DNA of 29,845 nt, from assembly GCA_964577215.1 (NCBI GenBank), contig CAZNYK010000043.1, positions 1 to 29,845 on the forward strand, read 5' to 3'. Shown one piece after another: positions 15,297 through 23,894 of this stretch. Positions within the stretch are counted from its first letter, which is position 1. Each line of letters begins with the position of its first letter. Made by a program: the position numbers and the translations under genes. The notes under the pieces were generated by a model that saw only the letters and a program-made list of their open reading frames with translations, made no database searches and was not told where the DNA came from. This DNA comes from UBA2329 sp964577215. Lineage in GTDB: Bacteria; Bacteroidota; Bacteroidia; Chitinophagales; Saprospiraceae.

Positions 15297-15773
15297 TTAG
15301 TCGCCCTCTTGTGCAGCACAACCCTCCAGTTGCCGTTGGATCTGCGGCATTGAGACGAAGCCGAAGTCGTTGCCCCAGGAACTGTTGATATAGTTTATGA
15401 TATTGGCGATCTGGAATTCGCTGAGTTGCGGGATGCCTTCCATCGGCTGGTTGTAAACCGTGCCGTTCACAACGATCTCTCCGGCCAGCCCGTAGCGTAT
15501 TATACAGGCCATGTAAGCCGGATCGCGGGCTATATAGTCGGAGGCGGCCACAGGAGGGATCACCCCGCGCAGGCCAAGCCCGTCGTCCATGTGGCAGGAG
15601 GCGCAGTGGGTTTTGTAGAGGCTCTCGCCCTGGCGGTAGGGGGATGGGGTGCAGGCGGGAAGGAACAGGGTTAAAGTAAAAAGGAAAAAGGAAAAAGGGT
15701 AAAGGATAAAGGTTAAAGGGTAAAGGATAAAGGATAAAGGATAAAGGATAAAGGATAAAGTATTGCGGCGCAT
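15297..15773 (-). CDS. Lipoprotein c-type cytochrome with heptad-encoded signal peptide
   Basis: The 158-residue protein begins MRRNT and then has a hydrophobic stretch made of the repeated peptide SFILYPL, ending in the lipobox LPAC with Cys41, so it is a predicted lipoprotein anchored by diacylglycerol. The mature part is a small class I cytochrome c: CASCH (Cys57, Cys60, His61) binds heme, and Met111 in NQPMEGIP is the probable axial ligand, followed by the C-terminal helix FQIANIINYINSSWGN. It likely carries electrons at the envelope. The signal peptide is encoded by thirteen 7-base units (15670-15760). Because 7 is not a multiple of 3, gain or loss of a unit would shift the frame before the lipobox. 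An in-frame GTG at 15794 is a less likely start. Confidence 0.88.
   Translation of the reverse strand: MRRNTLSFILYPLSFILYPLTFILYPFSFFLFTLTLFLPACTPSPYRQGESLYKTHCASCHMDDGLGLRGVIPPVAASDYIARDPAYMACIIRYGLAGEIVVNGTVYNQPMEGIPQLSEFQIANIINYINSSWGNDFGFVSMPQIQRQLEGCAAQEGD
15670..15760. repeat. 13-unit heptanucleotide tandem repeat inside the cytochrome gene
   Basis: On the plus strand, thirteen consecutive 7-base units cover 91 bases: GTTAAAG, TAAAAAG, GAAAAAG twice, GGTAAAG, GATAAAG, GTTAAAG, GGTAAAG, then five perfect GATAAAG units (15726-15760) next to the start codon. Decay increases with distance from the perfect end. On the coding strand a perfect run reads, in every frame, as a cyclic form of the heptapeptide FILYPLS. 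Confidence 0.95.
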
Positions 15774-15843
15774 AAACCAACTTTTTGTCAGCACTTAAAC
15801 CAGGCGATTGCCATTATGGTTTCCAGTGCCAAAACGACATAGC

Positions 15844-16578
15844 ATGAAAATTGACATACTTGCCGTAGGCGTTCATCCCGATGACGTGGAACTCAGTGCA
15901 AGCGGCGCCTTGCTGCGGCATATCGCACAGGGCAAAACCGTGGGCCTGCTCGACCTCACGCGAGGAGAGCTGGGCACGCGCGGCAGTGCCGAAATCCGCG
16001 ACCGGGAAGCCGCCGAGGCCGCAAGGCTCATGGGGGCGGTGTTTCGAAAAAATACCGGCCTGGAGGACGGCTTTTTCACGTATTCCAAAGAGGCCTTGCT
16101 CAAAATAATTCACATCATCCGCCTGCATCAGCCGGATATTGTGCTGGCCAATGCATTAGATGACCGCCACCCCGATCATGGCCGGGCGGCCAAACTGGTA
16201 GCTGATGCCTGCTTTTATTCCGGCCTGGCCAAAGTGATCACCAACGACGAGCAGGGCCGGCCGCAGGCGCGTTGGCGCCCGCAAGCGGTATATCACTATA
16301 TCCAGGATCGAAACCTCAAACCCGATTTCGTGGTGGACATATCTCCCTGGATGGAAAAAAAGATCGAATTGGTGAAAACCTTCAGGTCTCAATTTTACGA
16401 CCCCAATGCGCAAGACCAATACGCCGGCGAGTTGTCAACGCCCATTTCCGGGGCGGATTTTATTGATTTCCTCTACGCCAAGGCCCGGGCTTACGGACGG
16501 GGCGCAGGATTTGATTTCGCCGAGGGATTCAACGTGGGCAGAGTGCCGGGAGTCACCGATCTGTTCAGCTTGAAATAG
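15844..16578 (+). CDS. bshB1: Bacillithiol biosynthesis deacetylase BshB1
   Basis: The 244-residue LmbE/PIG-L-fold zinc enzyme removes the acetyl group from GlcNAc-malate, the second step of bacillithiol synthesis in the cytoplasm. It begins MKIDILAVGVHPDDVELSASG, with zinc ligands in HPDD (His11, Asp14) and a second conserved block ALDDRHPDHGRA (His109, His112). TRGELGTRGSAEIRDREAAEAA, SQFYDPNA and AYGRGAGFDFAEGF are typical of the BshB1 group. Length is normal. The ATG at 15844 fits; the open frame extends 12 codons upstream without a good start. It is divergent from the cytochrome gene. bshA and bshC are not in the window. Confidence 0.93.
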   Translation: MKIDILAVGVHPDDVELSASGALLRHIAQGKTVGLLDLTRGELGTRGSAEIRDREAAEAARLMGAVFRKNTGLEDGFFTYSKEALLKIIHIIRLHQPDIVLANALDDRHPDHGRAAKLVADACFYSGLAKVITNDEQGRPQARWRPQAVYHYIQDRNLKPDFVVDISPWMEKKIELVKTFRSQFYDPNAQDQYAGELSTPISGADFIDFLYAKARAYGRGAGFDFAEGFNVGRVPGVTDLFSLK

Positions 16579-16610
16579 CACCCGGGGTTCACAGTTTTTC
16601 TCAAAGAAAG

Positions 16611-16639
16611 TTGCCGCTTATTGAAAATAACTACCTTTG
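16611..16639 (+). promoter_or_regulatory. Bacteroidota-type promoter of the giant secreted protein gene
   Basis: TTG at 16611-16613 is followed after 18 bases by TACCTTTG at 16632-16639, a perfect TAnnTTTG box. The ATG is at 16661, giving a leader of about 15 bases. A downstream A/G-rich AGAAAGG precedes the start codon. Confidence 0.6.
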
Positions 16640-16660
16640 GCCAAACAGAAAGGTAGTGAT

Positions 16661-19600
16661 ATGAAATATGCCGGTACCCTCTTTTTCTTGGTGTTCTGTT
16701 GGTTGGTAGGAGCAGTCCCGGCATGGGGCGGAGAAAAAGCAATTCCGCCGGATTACCCGGCTTGCAGTTTCAGCGTGAGTACAGGCCCCGACATCACGCT
16801 TTGCGGCCCGGGCCAAACGGTCAACCTCGGCGCAAGCGTGAGCGGCCCTTACCTCAGTGCGGTGTGGAGCCCTGCTACCGGGCTAAGCAACCCCAACAGC
16901 CCCAATACCAGCGCCACGGTAAATCAGACGACCACCTACACCCTTACGGTCACGGGGCTTGGCACAGAAAATCTGATCCAAAATGGAGATTTCAGCGCCG
17001 GCCTTACGGGGTTTTCAAGCAATTACGTGCCGGGCACCGGCGGCCCCTGGGGGATTTTGTCCAACGAAGGCACTTTTGCAGTGGCCACCAACCCCAATCT
17101 TACGCACACGGCATTTGCCAGTTGCGGCGACCATACCGGGGGCGGCAATATGCTCGTAGTCAACGGAGCGGGCACCCCCAATCAGGATGTGTGGTGCCAA
17201 ACCGTGAACGTCACGCCTAACACCAACTATGCATTTGGCGCCTGGGCGACCTCGGTAGTCTCCAATTCCCCGGCTATCCTGCAAATTTCCATCAACGGCG
17301 GCTTGCTCGGAAGCCCTTTCACCCTGCCCTCGGCCACCTGCCAGTGGACGCAGTTCTTTCAGCTCTGGAACTCCGGAGGGGCTGTTTCTGCCACCATTTG
17401 CATCGTGAACCAAAACACCCAGACAGGAGGTAACGATTTTGCATTGGACGACATCTTCTTCGGCCCCGTTTGCCAGGAAACAGCACAGGTGACCGTACAG
17501 GTTGTGGACCTCAACGCGAACTGGGCGCCCCCCCAAGGACTGTGCCCCTTCTCGCCCGGGTTCCTGCTGGACGCGCTTCTTGCCCCCGGCGCTACGCCGG
17601 GCGGGATTTGGACCATAAACGGCGTTGCCGGGTCGTTTTTCAATCCTCTCTTACTTGGGCCGGGCTCTCATACGGTCAGCTATTCACTCAGCAATCCTCC
17701 ATGTACTGCCAACAACCCCCAGCAGATCGTCATCCAGACCCTGCCATCGCCGGAATGGGCCCACCCCGGTGTGATATGTGTCAACGCTGCGCCCTTTGCC
17801 TTGAATTCGCTGCTTTTTCCAGGTACAAGCCCCAATGGGCAGTGGACGGTCAATGGCGCGCCTGCTTCCATTTTTCAGCCGGCCGCGTTGGGTGTGGGGC
17901 TTCATTTGGTGACCTACTCGCTGGGCATACCCCCTTGCGACAACTCCATCACGCAAGTTGTTGAGATCATTCCGCTACCCGATCCAAACTGGACGCCGCC
18001 GCCGCCACTGTGCGTCTCAGCCCCGGCTTTTGCGCTTGACAACCTGCTCGATGCCGGCGCCACACCGGGCGGCGCCTGGAGTATAGCCGGCAACCCGGTT
18101 TTCATTTTCGACCCTGCCACCCTGGGGCCGGGCACGTATTCGGTTACTTACCAGGTGGGCGCCTTTCCTTGTATCGCCTCCTCCACTCAATTCATAACTG
18201 TAAACCCATTGCCTGTTTCCGCCTGGAACGGGCCCGACTCCCTTTGCAGCACCGATGCTTCCTTTAATCTGAATACCTGGCTGTTACCCGGATCCACGCC
18301 GGGCGGTACGTGGACGGTCAACGGACAGCCTGCAAGTGTTCTCGATCCAGGCGCTTTGCCGCCGGGCGCCCATCTGATTGTTTATACGGCCGGCGCGCCG
18401 GGCTGTCAAAGCGCAACTTCCGGAAGCTTGTTTTTGCAAGAGACTCCGCCTGCTCCGGCGCCTTTTTGCAGCTTCATTACCGGCAATTCCATTGAGATAC
18501 AATGGCCCCCGCTTGCCGGCGTACCGTCTGTACAGGTACTCAGCGGCCAAACCCCATCAGCGGCCACAGCCACATCGGTTTCCTTTCAGGACTTGGGTGT
18601 CGGCGAGAGCGTGCAAGTGCTGGTACAAGTCGTTCCTGATGGGCCGTGCCCGCCGGTGTGGAGCGATACCCTTACCTGCGTTACGTTTTCCTGTGCGGCT
18701 CTGCCGGTTCAAATCCAGCCATTGGACACGGTCTGTCTTTTCCCCGGCGCCCCACCGGTTTCCTTGCAGGTGGCCGTACCGGATTCCACTGGAACGGGAA
18801 TATGGAACGGGCCGGGTATTGCCGATGCAGCAACCGGCGATTTTCAGCCGGCCCTCGCGGGCCCCGGGGCCCATACGGTATATTATTTCTACACCCTCGA
18901 CAATTGCGCGGGCATTGACTCTGCCGTCGTAGTGGTGGCGGAGCAGCCGGTAGCGGCATTCACGCATGATTCCACGCTATGCATTGCCGGTACTGCAACA
19001 ATAACTTTTTCCGGTACGGCAGGGCCTTCGGCTGTTTACAACTGGGATTTTGGAGATGCGGCAATCGCCGGAGGCAGCGGGGCGGGGCCATATGCTTTGA
19101 CTTGGTCTTCGCCGGGTTTGCGGAGCATTGCTCTCGTGGTGGAAGAAGGCCCTTGTACCTCGCCGCCCTTTACGAGCGAGATACGGATCATCCCCCAGCC
19201 TGAAATACCCCAGGTGATATGTAATCCGGGCCTTACGGAAGTGGAACTGACCTGGAACAGTTTGCCGGATGGGAACATGTTGGAAGCATGGGTAGAGGAA
19301 GGGCCTGCCGGCGCCTTTACTTCCGATACCAGCTTCTTTATCGGCGGCCTGATACCGGGGCAGGCAGTGCGGGTGAGGCTTACGGCGAGCACGGAATCCG
19401 AATGCCCGGATGCGGAAGTCATCGTGGATTGCACTGCGTTGACCTGCGCAGAATTGTCGGTGGATATTATGGAACCGGCCTCGGTCTGCCTGCCTTCCCC
19501 GGCCATTGCGCTGGAGGCGCAAATTCCCGGTTCCGGGGGCGTACTGCTTTGGTCGGGTCCGGGTATTGCAGATGCCCAAAGCGGATTGTGGGCGCCCGAC

Positions 19601-22537
19601 GAGAGCATGGCCGGGCAGTTGATCCCCATCGCAGCCCATTATTCTGAGGGCGTATGCGCCGCTTCGGATACCGCCTGGATAGCGGTTTTCCGGCAGCCTT
19701 CTTCAAAGTTGCTGTATTTCAGCCAGTTGTGCCAGTACGAAGCGGATGAAATCGGATACGGGGGAGATGCCTCGGCGGATGCTACGTACACATGGGACTT
19801 CGGTCCGGGCACGGCAACTCCCGGAACAGGCCGCGGACCCCATAGCCTGAGCTTTTCCGAACCCGGGGTCTATACCGTTTCTTTGATCGTGGAGGAAAAC
19901 GGCTGCGCTACAGCGCCGATGAGCGTTGATATTGAAGTGTTTCCAGCCCTGGAGCCGCCGGTCATTACCTGCGAGGCTACCTATACATCGGTGACTTTTT
20001 CCTGGTCGCTTGCGGCCAATGCCATCCTGGAAAACGCTGTTGTTCTGAGCGGTCAAAGCGGCGGTTTGGTCTCGAATACGAGCTTCATGGTATCCGGGCT
20101 GATGCCTGGCGAGCAGGTTGATCTTTCGCTTGCGATCAGTTCCGTCAATGGTTGTACCCCGCTCGTCGATTCTGCCGCATGTTCTACATTGCCCTGCCCG
20201 GACGTGTCGCTCGCCATTGAGCAACCTGCACAGATATGCCTTTCCGGGGCTGTGGATACTCTGCGGCTCAATGTACAACTCGACGGCGCTCCCGCTTCTG
20301 GCGCCTTGCGCTGGCATGGTGAGGGAATTGCCGATTCCATCGAGGGTTTGTGGCAGAGCAATAACGGCATGGCCGGGCGCAGTATATGGGTACATGCCGA
20401 ATTTGCCGACGACGTATGCGTTTACGCCGACAGCGTGGCCATACCTGTTTTTGCCACCCCGGATGCAGCTATGCAATGGGATTCCGTGATATGCTCCCAG
20501 GATGCTGCGCTTGTCTTTTATACCGGTAATGCCGGCGGCAGCGCTGTTTTCGTGTGGGACTTCGGCAGCGCGACGGTCCAGCCCGGGCAAGGGCCGGGGC
20601 CACATTCGCTGAGTTTTTCAAGTCCCGGCATGTATTCTGTAGCGTTGGAGGTGGAAGAAAACGGATGCAGAAGCCTTTCCAATACCGCAATAATCCGGGT
20701 TGAACCGCTGTTAGCCCTGCCTGCGCCTGTTTGTCATGCCGATTTCAGTTCTATGTCATTTTCATGGCCGGCTGTTGCGGGCGCAAGCTCATACCAGGTT
20801 GATTTGCCGGCAGGCGTGATGCCGGAATGGACTTCCGATACCAGCATATTGATCTCCAACCTGCTGCCTTCAACTTCCATTGCGGCAACCGTGGAAGCGC
20901 TCAGTGCAACGGCGTGCCCCAATACCATGGCCACGGTAGAATGCCAGACCCTTGCATGCCCGCCAGTTAATCTCGGCGTTCAAGCGCAGCCGGTGATTTG
21001 CGCCGGCGATTCCGCGAGGCTCCAATTTTCCGTCTCCGGTCCGCCGGATACGCGTTTGGACCTGCTGCTCGGCGACGGCACGAACACCTGGGAAGTATAC
21101 GATGTGTCCAATGGGTCGAGTTATGCATTTCTTCCGGCCCAAACCGTCCAGGTCAGTTTCTTGTCTGCGCTAAATGCGTCATTGCCCTTTTGCCCGGTCA
21201 GCCTGCCCGGAGCTTTAAGCGTTACCGTCGAATCTCCATCAAATGCAGGCTTGCCGCTTGCTCCTGCTATGATCTGCGCTTTTGCGGATACGGCGGTGCA
21301 ACTCAGCATTTTGCTGGAAGGCGCTGGTTTCGGCGGCGCGTGGTCTTTGGCGCCGGGTAGCGCTACACCTGCGCCCGGGGCATTTCAACCAGGGCCGGGC
21401 GTTTTCAATCCCCGGGCAAACCCGGCAGGCGCCTTTAGATTCAGGTATATCGTACCTGCCGGGGCTGCCTGTCCCGGCGATACGGCTCTCGTTTCGGTAG
21501 AACTATTGCCGCTTCCGGCAGCTGATGCAGGCCCGGACCGGGTGCTGGACTGCCACATGTCACAGCTCAGCATCGGGACGGGCGGGGCGCCGGGACTACA
21601 ATATCGCTGGACTACTGCCGGCGGTAGCCTGCTCGGCGACGACATGCCCATGGTAGAAGTGGATATGCCCGGTTTGTATCGATTGGAGGTTATCAACCCG
21701 GCTACAGGCTGTCGCGCCTTCGACGAGGTAGTCGTCACTTCCGGAATTACGGCGCCGGAGCTGACGGCAGCGCTGCGGCAGATAAGTTGTTACGGGGCAA
21801 ACGACGGGCTGATAAGCGTGACATCCGTAACAGGCGGCGCCGCGCCTGTCATTTTTTCCCTGAATGGGAGCGAATTTACCACCCAGACGGTTTTTCCCAA
21901 CCTGGGCCCGGGCATATATGACCTTGTTGCCCGCGATGCCGGCGGCTGCGAAGACTCCCTCCGTTTCGACTTGCCACAGCCAGTAGAGGTTCAAGCAGTT
22001 ATCGATCCCCTCGGCCTCGCATCCGGCGATGCGCGCGTCGCACTGGGGGATTCGCTGCATTTACAGGTGTTGACCACGCTCGACTCCGCAGATATTGCGT
22101 CTGTCGTTTGGACCCCTGCCGTGTGCGAAGGTTGCCTGTATGTTTCCCTGCTTCCCACGCATTCGACGACGTATGCCGTGACAGTGACCAATGCCAACGG
22201 ATGCGCTGCTTCTGCGCAATTGGCCATAACAGTGGATCGCAGGCCTGCGGTATTTGTACCCAATGCATTTTCACCCAACAACGACGGCCTCAACGACCGG
22301 CTTGTTATTTTTTCAGGCAAGCAGGTGAGTCATATCCGTTCTTTTTTGATCTTTGACCGCTGGGGCGAGGCAGTTTTTGAGGTGTACAATTTTCCGCCGA
22401 ATGATCCTTCCTATGCCTGGGATGGCAAATACCGGGGGCGGGTACTTTCTCCTGCGGTATTTGTGTATTTCGCGGAGGTGGTCACCATTGACGGAGAAGT
22501 GCATTTGATGAAAGGGGATGTAACGCTTATGAAGTAA
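16661..22537 (+). CDS. Giant multi-domain T9SS type B secreted surface protein
   Basis: The 1,958-residue protein starts with a signal peptide (MKYAGTLFFLVFCWLVGAVPAWG). An Ig/PKD-like domain (about 30-105) and a jelly-roll region beginning NLIQNGDFSAG (about 108-275, CBM-like) follow. Four tandem copies of a 78-residue unit fill about 293-605 (each with PGxTPGGxWTxNG). An Fn3-like domain is at about 605-675, then three copies of a roughly 250-residue module (677, 927 and 1177 onward) each with a GPGIAD segment, a PKD domain (WDFG at about 793, 1043, 1298) and an Fn3-like domain. A further Ig region and a SprB repeat (CYGANDGLISV ... GGC, about 1710-1764) follow. The end is a gliding-motility C-terminal domain (VPNAFSPNNDGLNDRL, RWGEAVFE, from about 1864), the type B signal for type IX secretion. 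It is probably a cell-surface adhesin-like protein; ligand unknown. Confidence 0.93.
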   Translation: MKYAGTLFFLVFCWLVGAVPAWGGEKAIPPDYPACSFSVSTGPDITLCGPGQTVNLGASVSGPYLSAVWSPATGLSNPNSPNTSATVNQTTTYTLTVTGLGTENLIQNGDFSAGLTGFSSNYVPGTGGPWGILSNEGTFAVATNPNLTHTAFASCGDHTGGGNMLVVNGAGTPNQDVWCQTVNVTPNTNYAFGAWATSVVSNSPAILQISINGGLLGSPFTLPSATCQWTQFFQLWNSGGAVSATICIVNQNTQTGGNDFALDDIFFGPVCQETAQVTVQVVDLNANWAPPQGLCPFSPGFLLDALLAPGATPGGIWTINGVAGSFFNPLLLGPGSHTVSYSLSNPPCTANNPQQIVIQTLPSPEWAHPGVICVNAAPFALNSLLFPGTSPNGQWTVNGAPASIFQPAALGVGLHLVTYSLGIPPCDNSITQVVEIIPLPDPNWTPPPPLCVSAPAFALDNLLDAGATPGGAWSIAGNPVFIFDPATLGPGTYSVTYQVGAFPCIASSTQFITVNPLPVSAWNGPDSLCSTDASFNLNTWLLPGSTPGGTWTVNGQPASVLDPGALPPGAHLIVYTAGAPGCQSATSGSLFLQETPPAPAPFCSFITGNSIEIQWPPLAGVPSVQVLSGQTPSAATATSVSFQDLGVGESVQVLVQVVPDGPCPPVWSDTLTCVTFSCAALPVQIQPLDTVCLFPGAPPVSLQVAVPDSTGTGIWNGPGIADAATGDFQPALAGPGAHTVYYFYTLDNCAGIDSAVVVVAEQPVAAFTHDSTLCIAGTATITFSGTAGPSAVYNWDFGDAAIAGGSGAGPYALTWSSPGLRSIALVVEEGPCTSPPFTSEIRIIPQPEIPQVICNPGLTEVELTWNSLPDGNMLEAWVEEGPAGAFTSDTSFFIGGLIPGQAVRVRLTASTESECPDAEVIVDCTALTCAELSVDIMEPASVCLPSPAIALEAQIPGSGGVLLWSGPGIADAQSGLWAPDESMAGQLIPIAAHYSEGVCAASDTAWIAVFRQPSSKLLYFSQLCQYEADEIGYGGDASADATYTWDFGPGTATPGTGRGPHSLSFSEPGVYTVSLIVEENGCATAPMSVDIEVFPALEPPVITCEATYTSVTFSWSLAANAILENAVVLSGQSGGLVSNTSFMVSGLMPGEQVDLSLAISSVNGCTPLVDSAACSTLPCPDVSLAIEQPAQICLSGAVDTLRLNVQLDGAPASGALRWHGEGIADSIEGLWQSNNGMAGRSIWVHAEFADDVCVYADSVAIPVFATPDAAMQWDSVICSQDAALVFYTGNAGGSAVFVWDFGSATVQPGQGPGPHSLSFSSPGMYSVALEVEENGCRSLSNTAIIRVEPLLALPAPVCHADFSSMSFSWPAVAGASSYQVDLPAGVMPEWTSDTSILISNLLPSTSIAATVEALSATACPNTMATVECQTLACPPVNLGVQAQPVICAGDSARLQFSVSGPPDTRLDLLLGDGTNTWEVYDVSNGSSYAFLPAQTVQVSFLSALNASLPFCPVSLPGALSVTVESPSNAGLPLAPAMICAFADTAVQLSILLEGAGFGGAWSLAPGSATPAPGAFQPGPGVFNPRANPAGAFRFRYIVPAGAACPGDTALVSVELLPLPAADAGPDRVLDCHMSQLSIGTGGAPGLQYRWTTAGGSLLGDDMPMVEVDMPGLYRLEVINPATGCRAFDEVVVTSGITAPELTAALRQISCYGANDGLISVTSVTGGAAPVIFSLNGSEFTTQTVFPNLGPGIYDLVARDAGGCEDSLRFDLPQPVEVQAVIDPLGLASGDARVALGDSLHLQVLTTLDSADIASVVWTPAVCEGCLYVSLLPTHSTTYAVTVTNANGCAASAQLAITVDRRPAVFVPNAFSPNNDGLNDRLVIFSGKQVSHIRSFLIFDRWGEAVFEVYNFPPNDPSYAWDGKYRGRVLSPAVFVYFAEVVTIDGEVHLMKGDVTLMK

Positions 22538-22593
22538 ACTGCGGCAGGTTGTGCGGAGCGGCTGCCGGATATCGAATTCCAAACCCGAATTGA

Positions 22594-23289
22594 ATGCAAA
22601 TACCTGAACATCCGAATGTGCCGCGATTGTCTTTCAAAGGGATATTGGAAGACATATTTGCCGTATTCAACCTGGAAAAGGGCATTCCGTACACCTTTAA
22701 GCGACTAATATTTGACCCGCGCGGGGCCATAGAGGAGTATCTGTTTGAAGACAGGCGCCGCTTGGTCAAGCCGGTTTCCCTTTTGGTTTTAATGACCGCG
22801 ATAGCAGCGTATGTCTCTTTCCGTTCCCTACCGCTCGATATTGACGCAGCAGATTCCATCCGCAATTCGCCCGGTGCAGCCGAAATTCCGCCGGTATTGC
22901 TGAAAACCCTGGAATTCTACCTCGGCACGGTGCGGCAATTTTTCAACCTGACCTACATGAGCTCCGTTCCTTTTTTAGCAGGAGCTACATTTTGGCTTTA
23001 CGGGGCTTCCCGGCTGAACTACTTGGAGCACCTGGCGATGAACATATACATCTTCTGCGTACAAACCCTGGTATTTATTTTTACCACTCCCTTTGTTATG
23101 AAAGCCCCTCTGGCTGCTTTCCTTCAAATGGTTTTGGTGTACGGGTACCTGGCATACGCGCTCAAACATATTTTCAAGTCTAACTGGGGCGAAGCGGTGG
23201 GCAAGACCATTGCCATGCTGGTAATCGTACAACTCTTGCAGTTGGTGCTTTTTGCTTTGACATTGGCCTGGTTTGCCTTCTTCGGCTAA
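22594..23289 (+). CDS. DUF3667-like membrane protein
   Basis: The 231-residue protein has an N-terminal segment LSFKGILEDIFAVFNLEKGIPYTFKRLIFDPRGAIEEYLFEDRRRLVKPVSLLV (given here as about residues 12-64) whose order of motifs, long helix, 'P-G/A-xxIxEYL' and 'KP' followed by a membrane helix, matches DUF3667 proteins of Bacteroidota. Unlike many of these it lacks an N-terminal zinc ribbon. Four or five hydrophobic segments follow (about 60-75, 112-130, 145-165, 168-185, 200-228). Function is unknown. It starts 56 bases after the giant protein gene and 12 bases before miaE, so a shared transcript is likely. Confidence 0.75.
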   Translation: MQIPEHPNVPRLSFKGILEDIFAVFNLEKGIPYTFKRLIFDPRGAIEEYLFEDRRRLVKPVSLLVLMTAIAAYVSFRSLPLDIDAADSIRNSPGAAEIPPVLLKTLEFYLGTVRQFFNLTYMSSVPFLAGATFWLYGASRLNYLEHLAMNIYIFCVQTLVFIFTTPFVMKAPLAAFLQMVLVYGYLAYALKHIFKSNWGEAVGKTIAMLVIVQLLQLVLFALTLAWFAFFG

Positions 23290-23301
23290 AAAAAAGTTCA
23301 A

Positions 23302-23886
23302 ATGAAATTCAATCTCGACATTTCCGTACCCAGCCGGCCCGAATGGGTGGCTGCCGTGATGAACGACTTCAATGCTTTTCTCCAAGACCACGCCGATTGC
23401 GAGCGCAAGGCTTCCGCTACGGCAATGAGTTTGGTGGCCAAATATCCCGATCGCACGGAGATCATCCCCGAACTGATAGAGACGGCCATTGAAGAACTCG
23501 ACCACTTCCGCCAGGTGTACGACATCATGCAGGAGCGCGGGGTATCGCTGCTGCATTCCATACCTGAAGACCCCTACATCAAAGCGCTGCTGAAGATCAT
23601 GCACAACGGCATTGAGGAGCGTTTTCTGGATCGCCTGCTCATTGCCTCCGTGGTAGAAACGCGCGGCGCCGAGCGCTTCCGTTTAGTGGCCGAAGCGCAG
23701 GAAGATGAGGCCATGCGGCGGTTTTACAAAATGCTTTGGACTTCGGAGGCCAAGCACGGCAACATCTACGTAAAGATGGCGCTGCACTACTTTGACGAGC
23801 AGATAGTTTATGACCGGCTGCAATGGTGGACGGAACAGGAAGGCAGGATCATCGACGGTTTGGAGATACGGCCTGCACTACATTGA
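23302..23886 (+). CDS. miaE: tRNA-(ms2io6A)-hydroxylase
   Basis: The 194-residue protein is a ferritin-like diiron monooxygenase that hydroxylates the isopentenyl group of ms2i6A at position 37 of tRNAs. Ligand motifs are visible: an early Glu in DCERKAS, ETAIEELDHFRQVYD (E-x-x-H), NGIEERFLDRLLIASVVETRGAERFRL, and WTSEAKHGNIYVKMA (E-x-x-H). Length fits the Bacteroidota members. It follows the DUF3667-like gene after 12 bases and ends 8 bases from a convergent gene. The partner enzymes MiaA and MiaB are not in the window. Confidence 0.93.
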   Translation: MKFNLDISVPSRPEWVAAVMNDFNAFLQDHADCERKASATAMSLVAKYPDRTEIIPELIETAIEELDHFRQVYDIMQERGVSLLHSIPEDPYIKALLKIMHNGIEERFLDRLLIASVVETRGAERFRLVAEAQEDEAMRRFYKMLWTSEAKHGNIYVKMALHYFDEQIVYDRLQWWTEQEGRIIDGLEIRPALH

Positions 23887-23894
23887 AGCTGTTA

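Noticed and set aside
15241..15780. Alternative 179-codon minus-strand frame through the heptamer repeat
   Set aside because: It shares the repeat-encoded hydrophobic start but then loses the lipobox and heme motif. I treat it as the out-of-frame product of the switch, not a gene.
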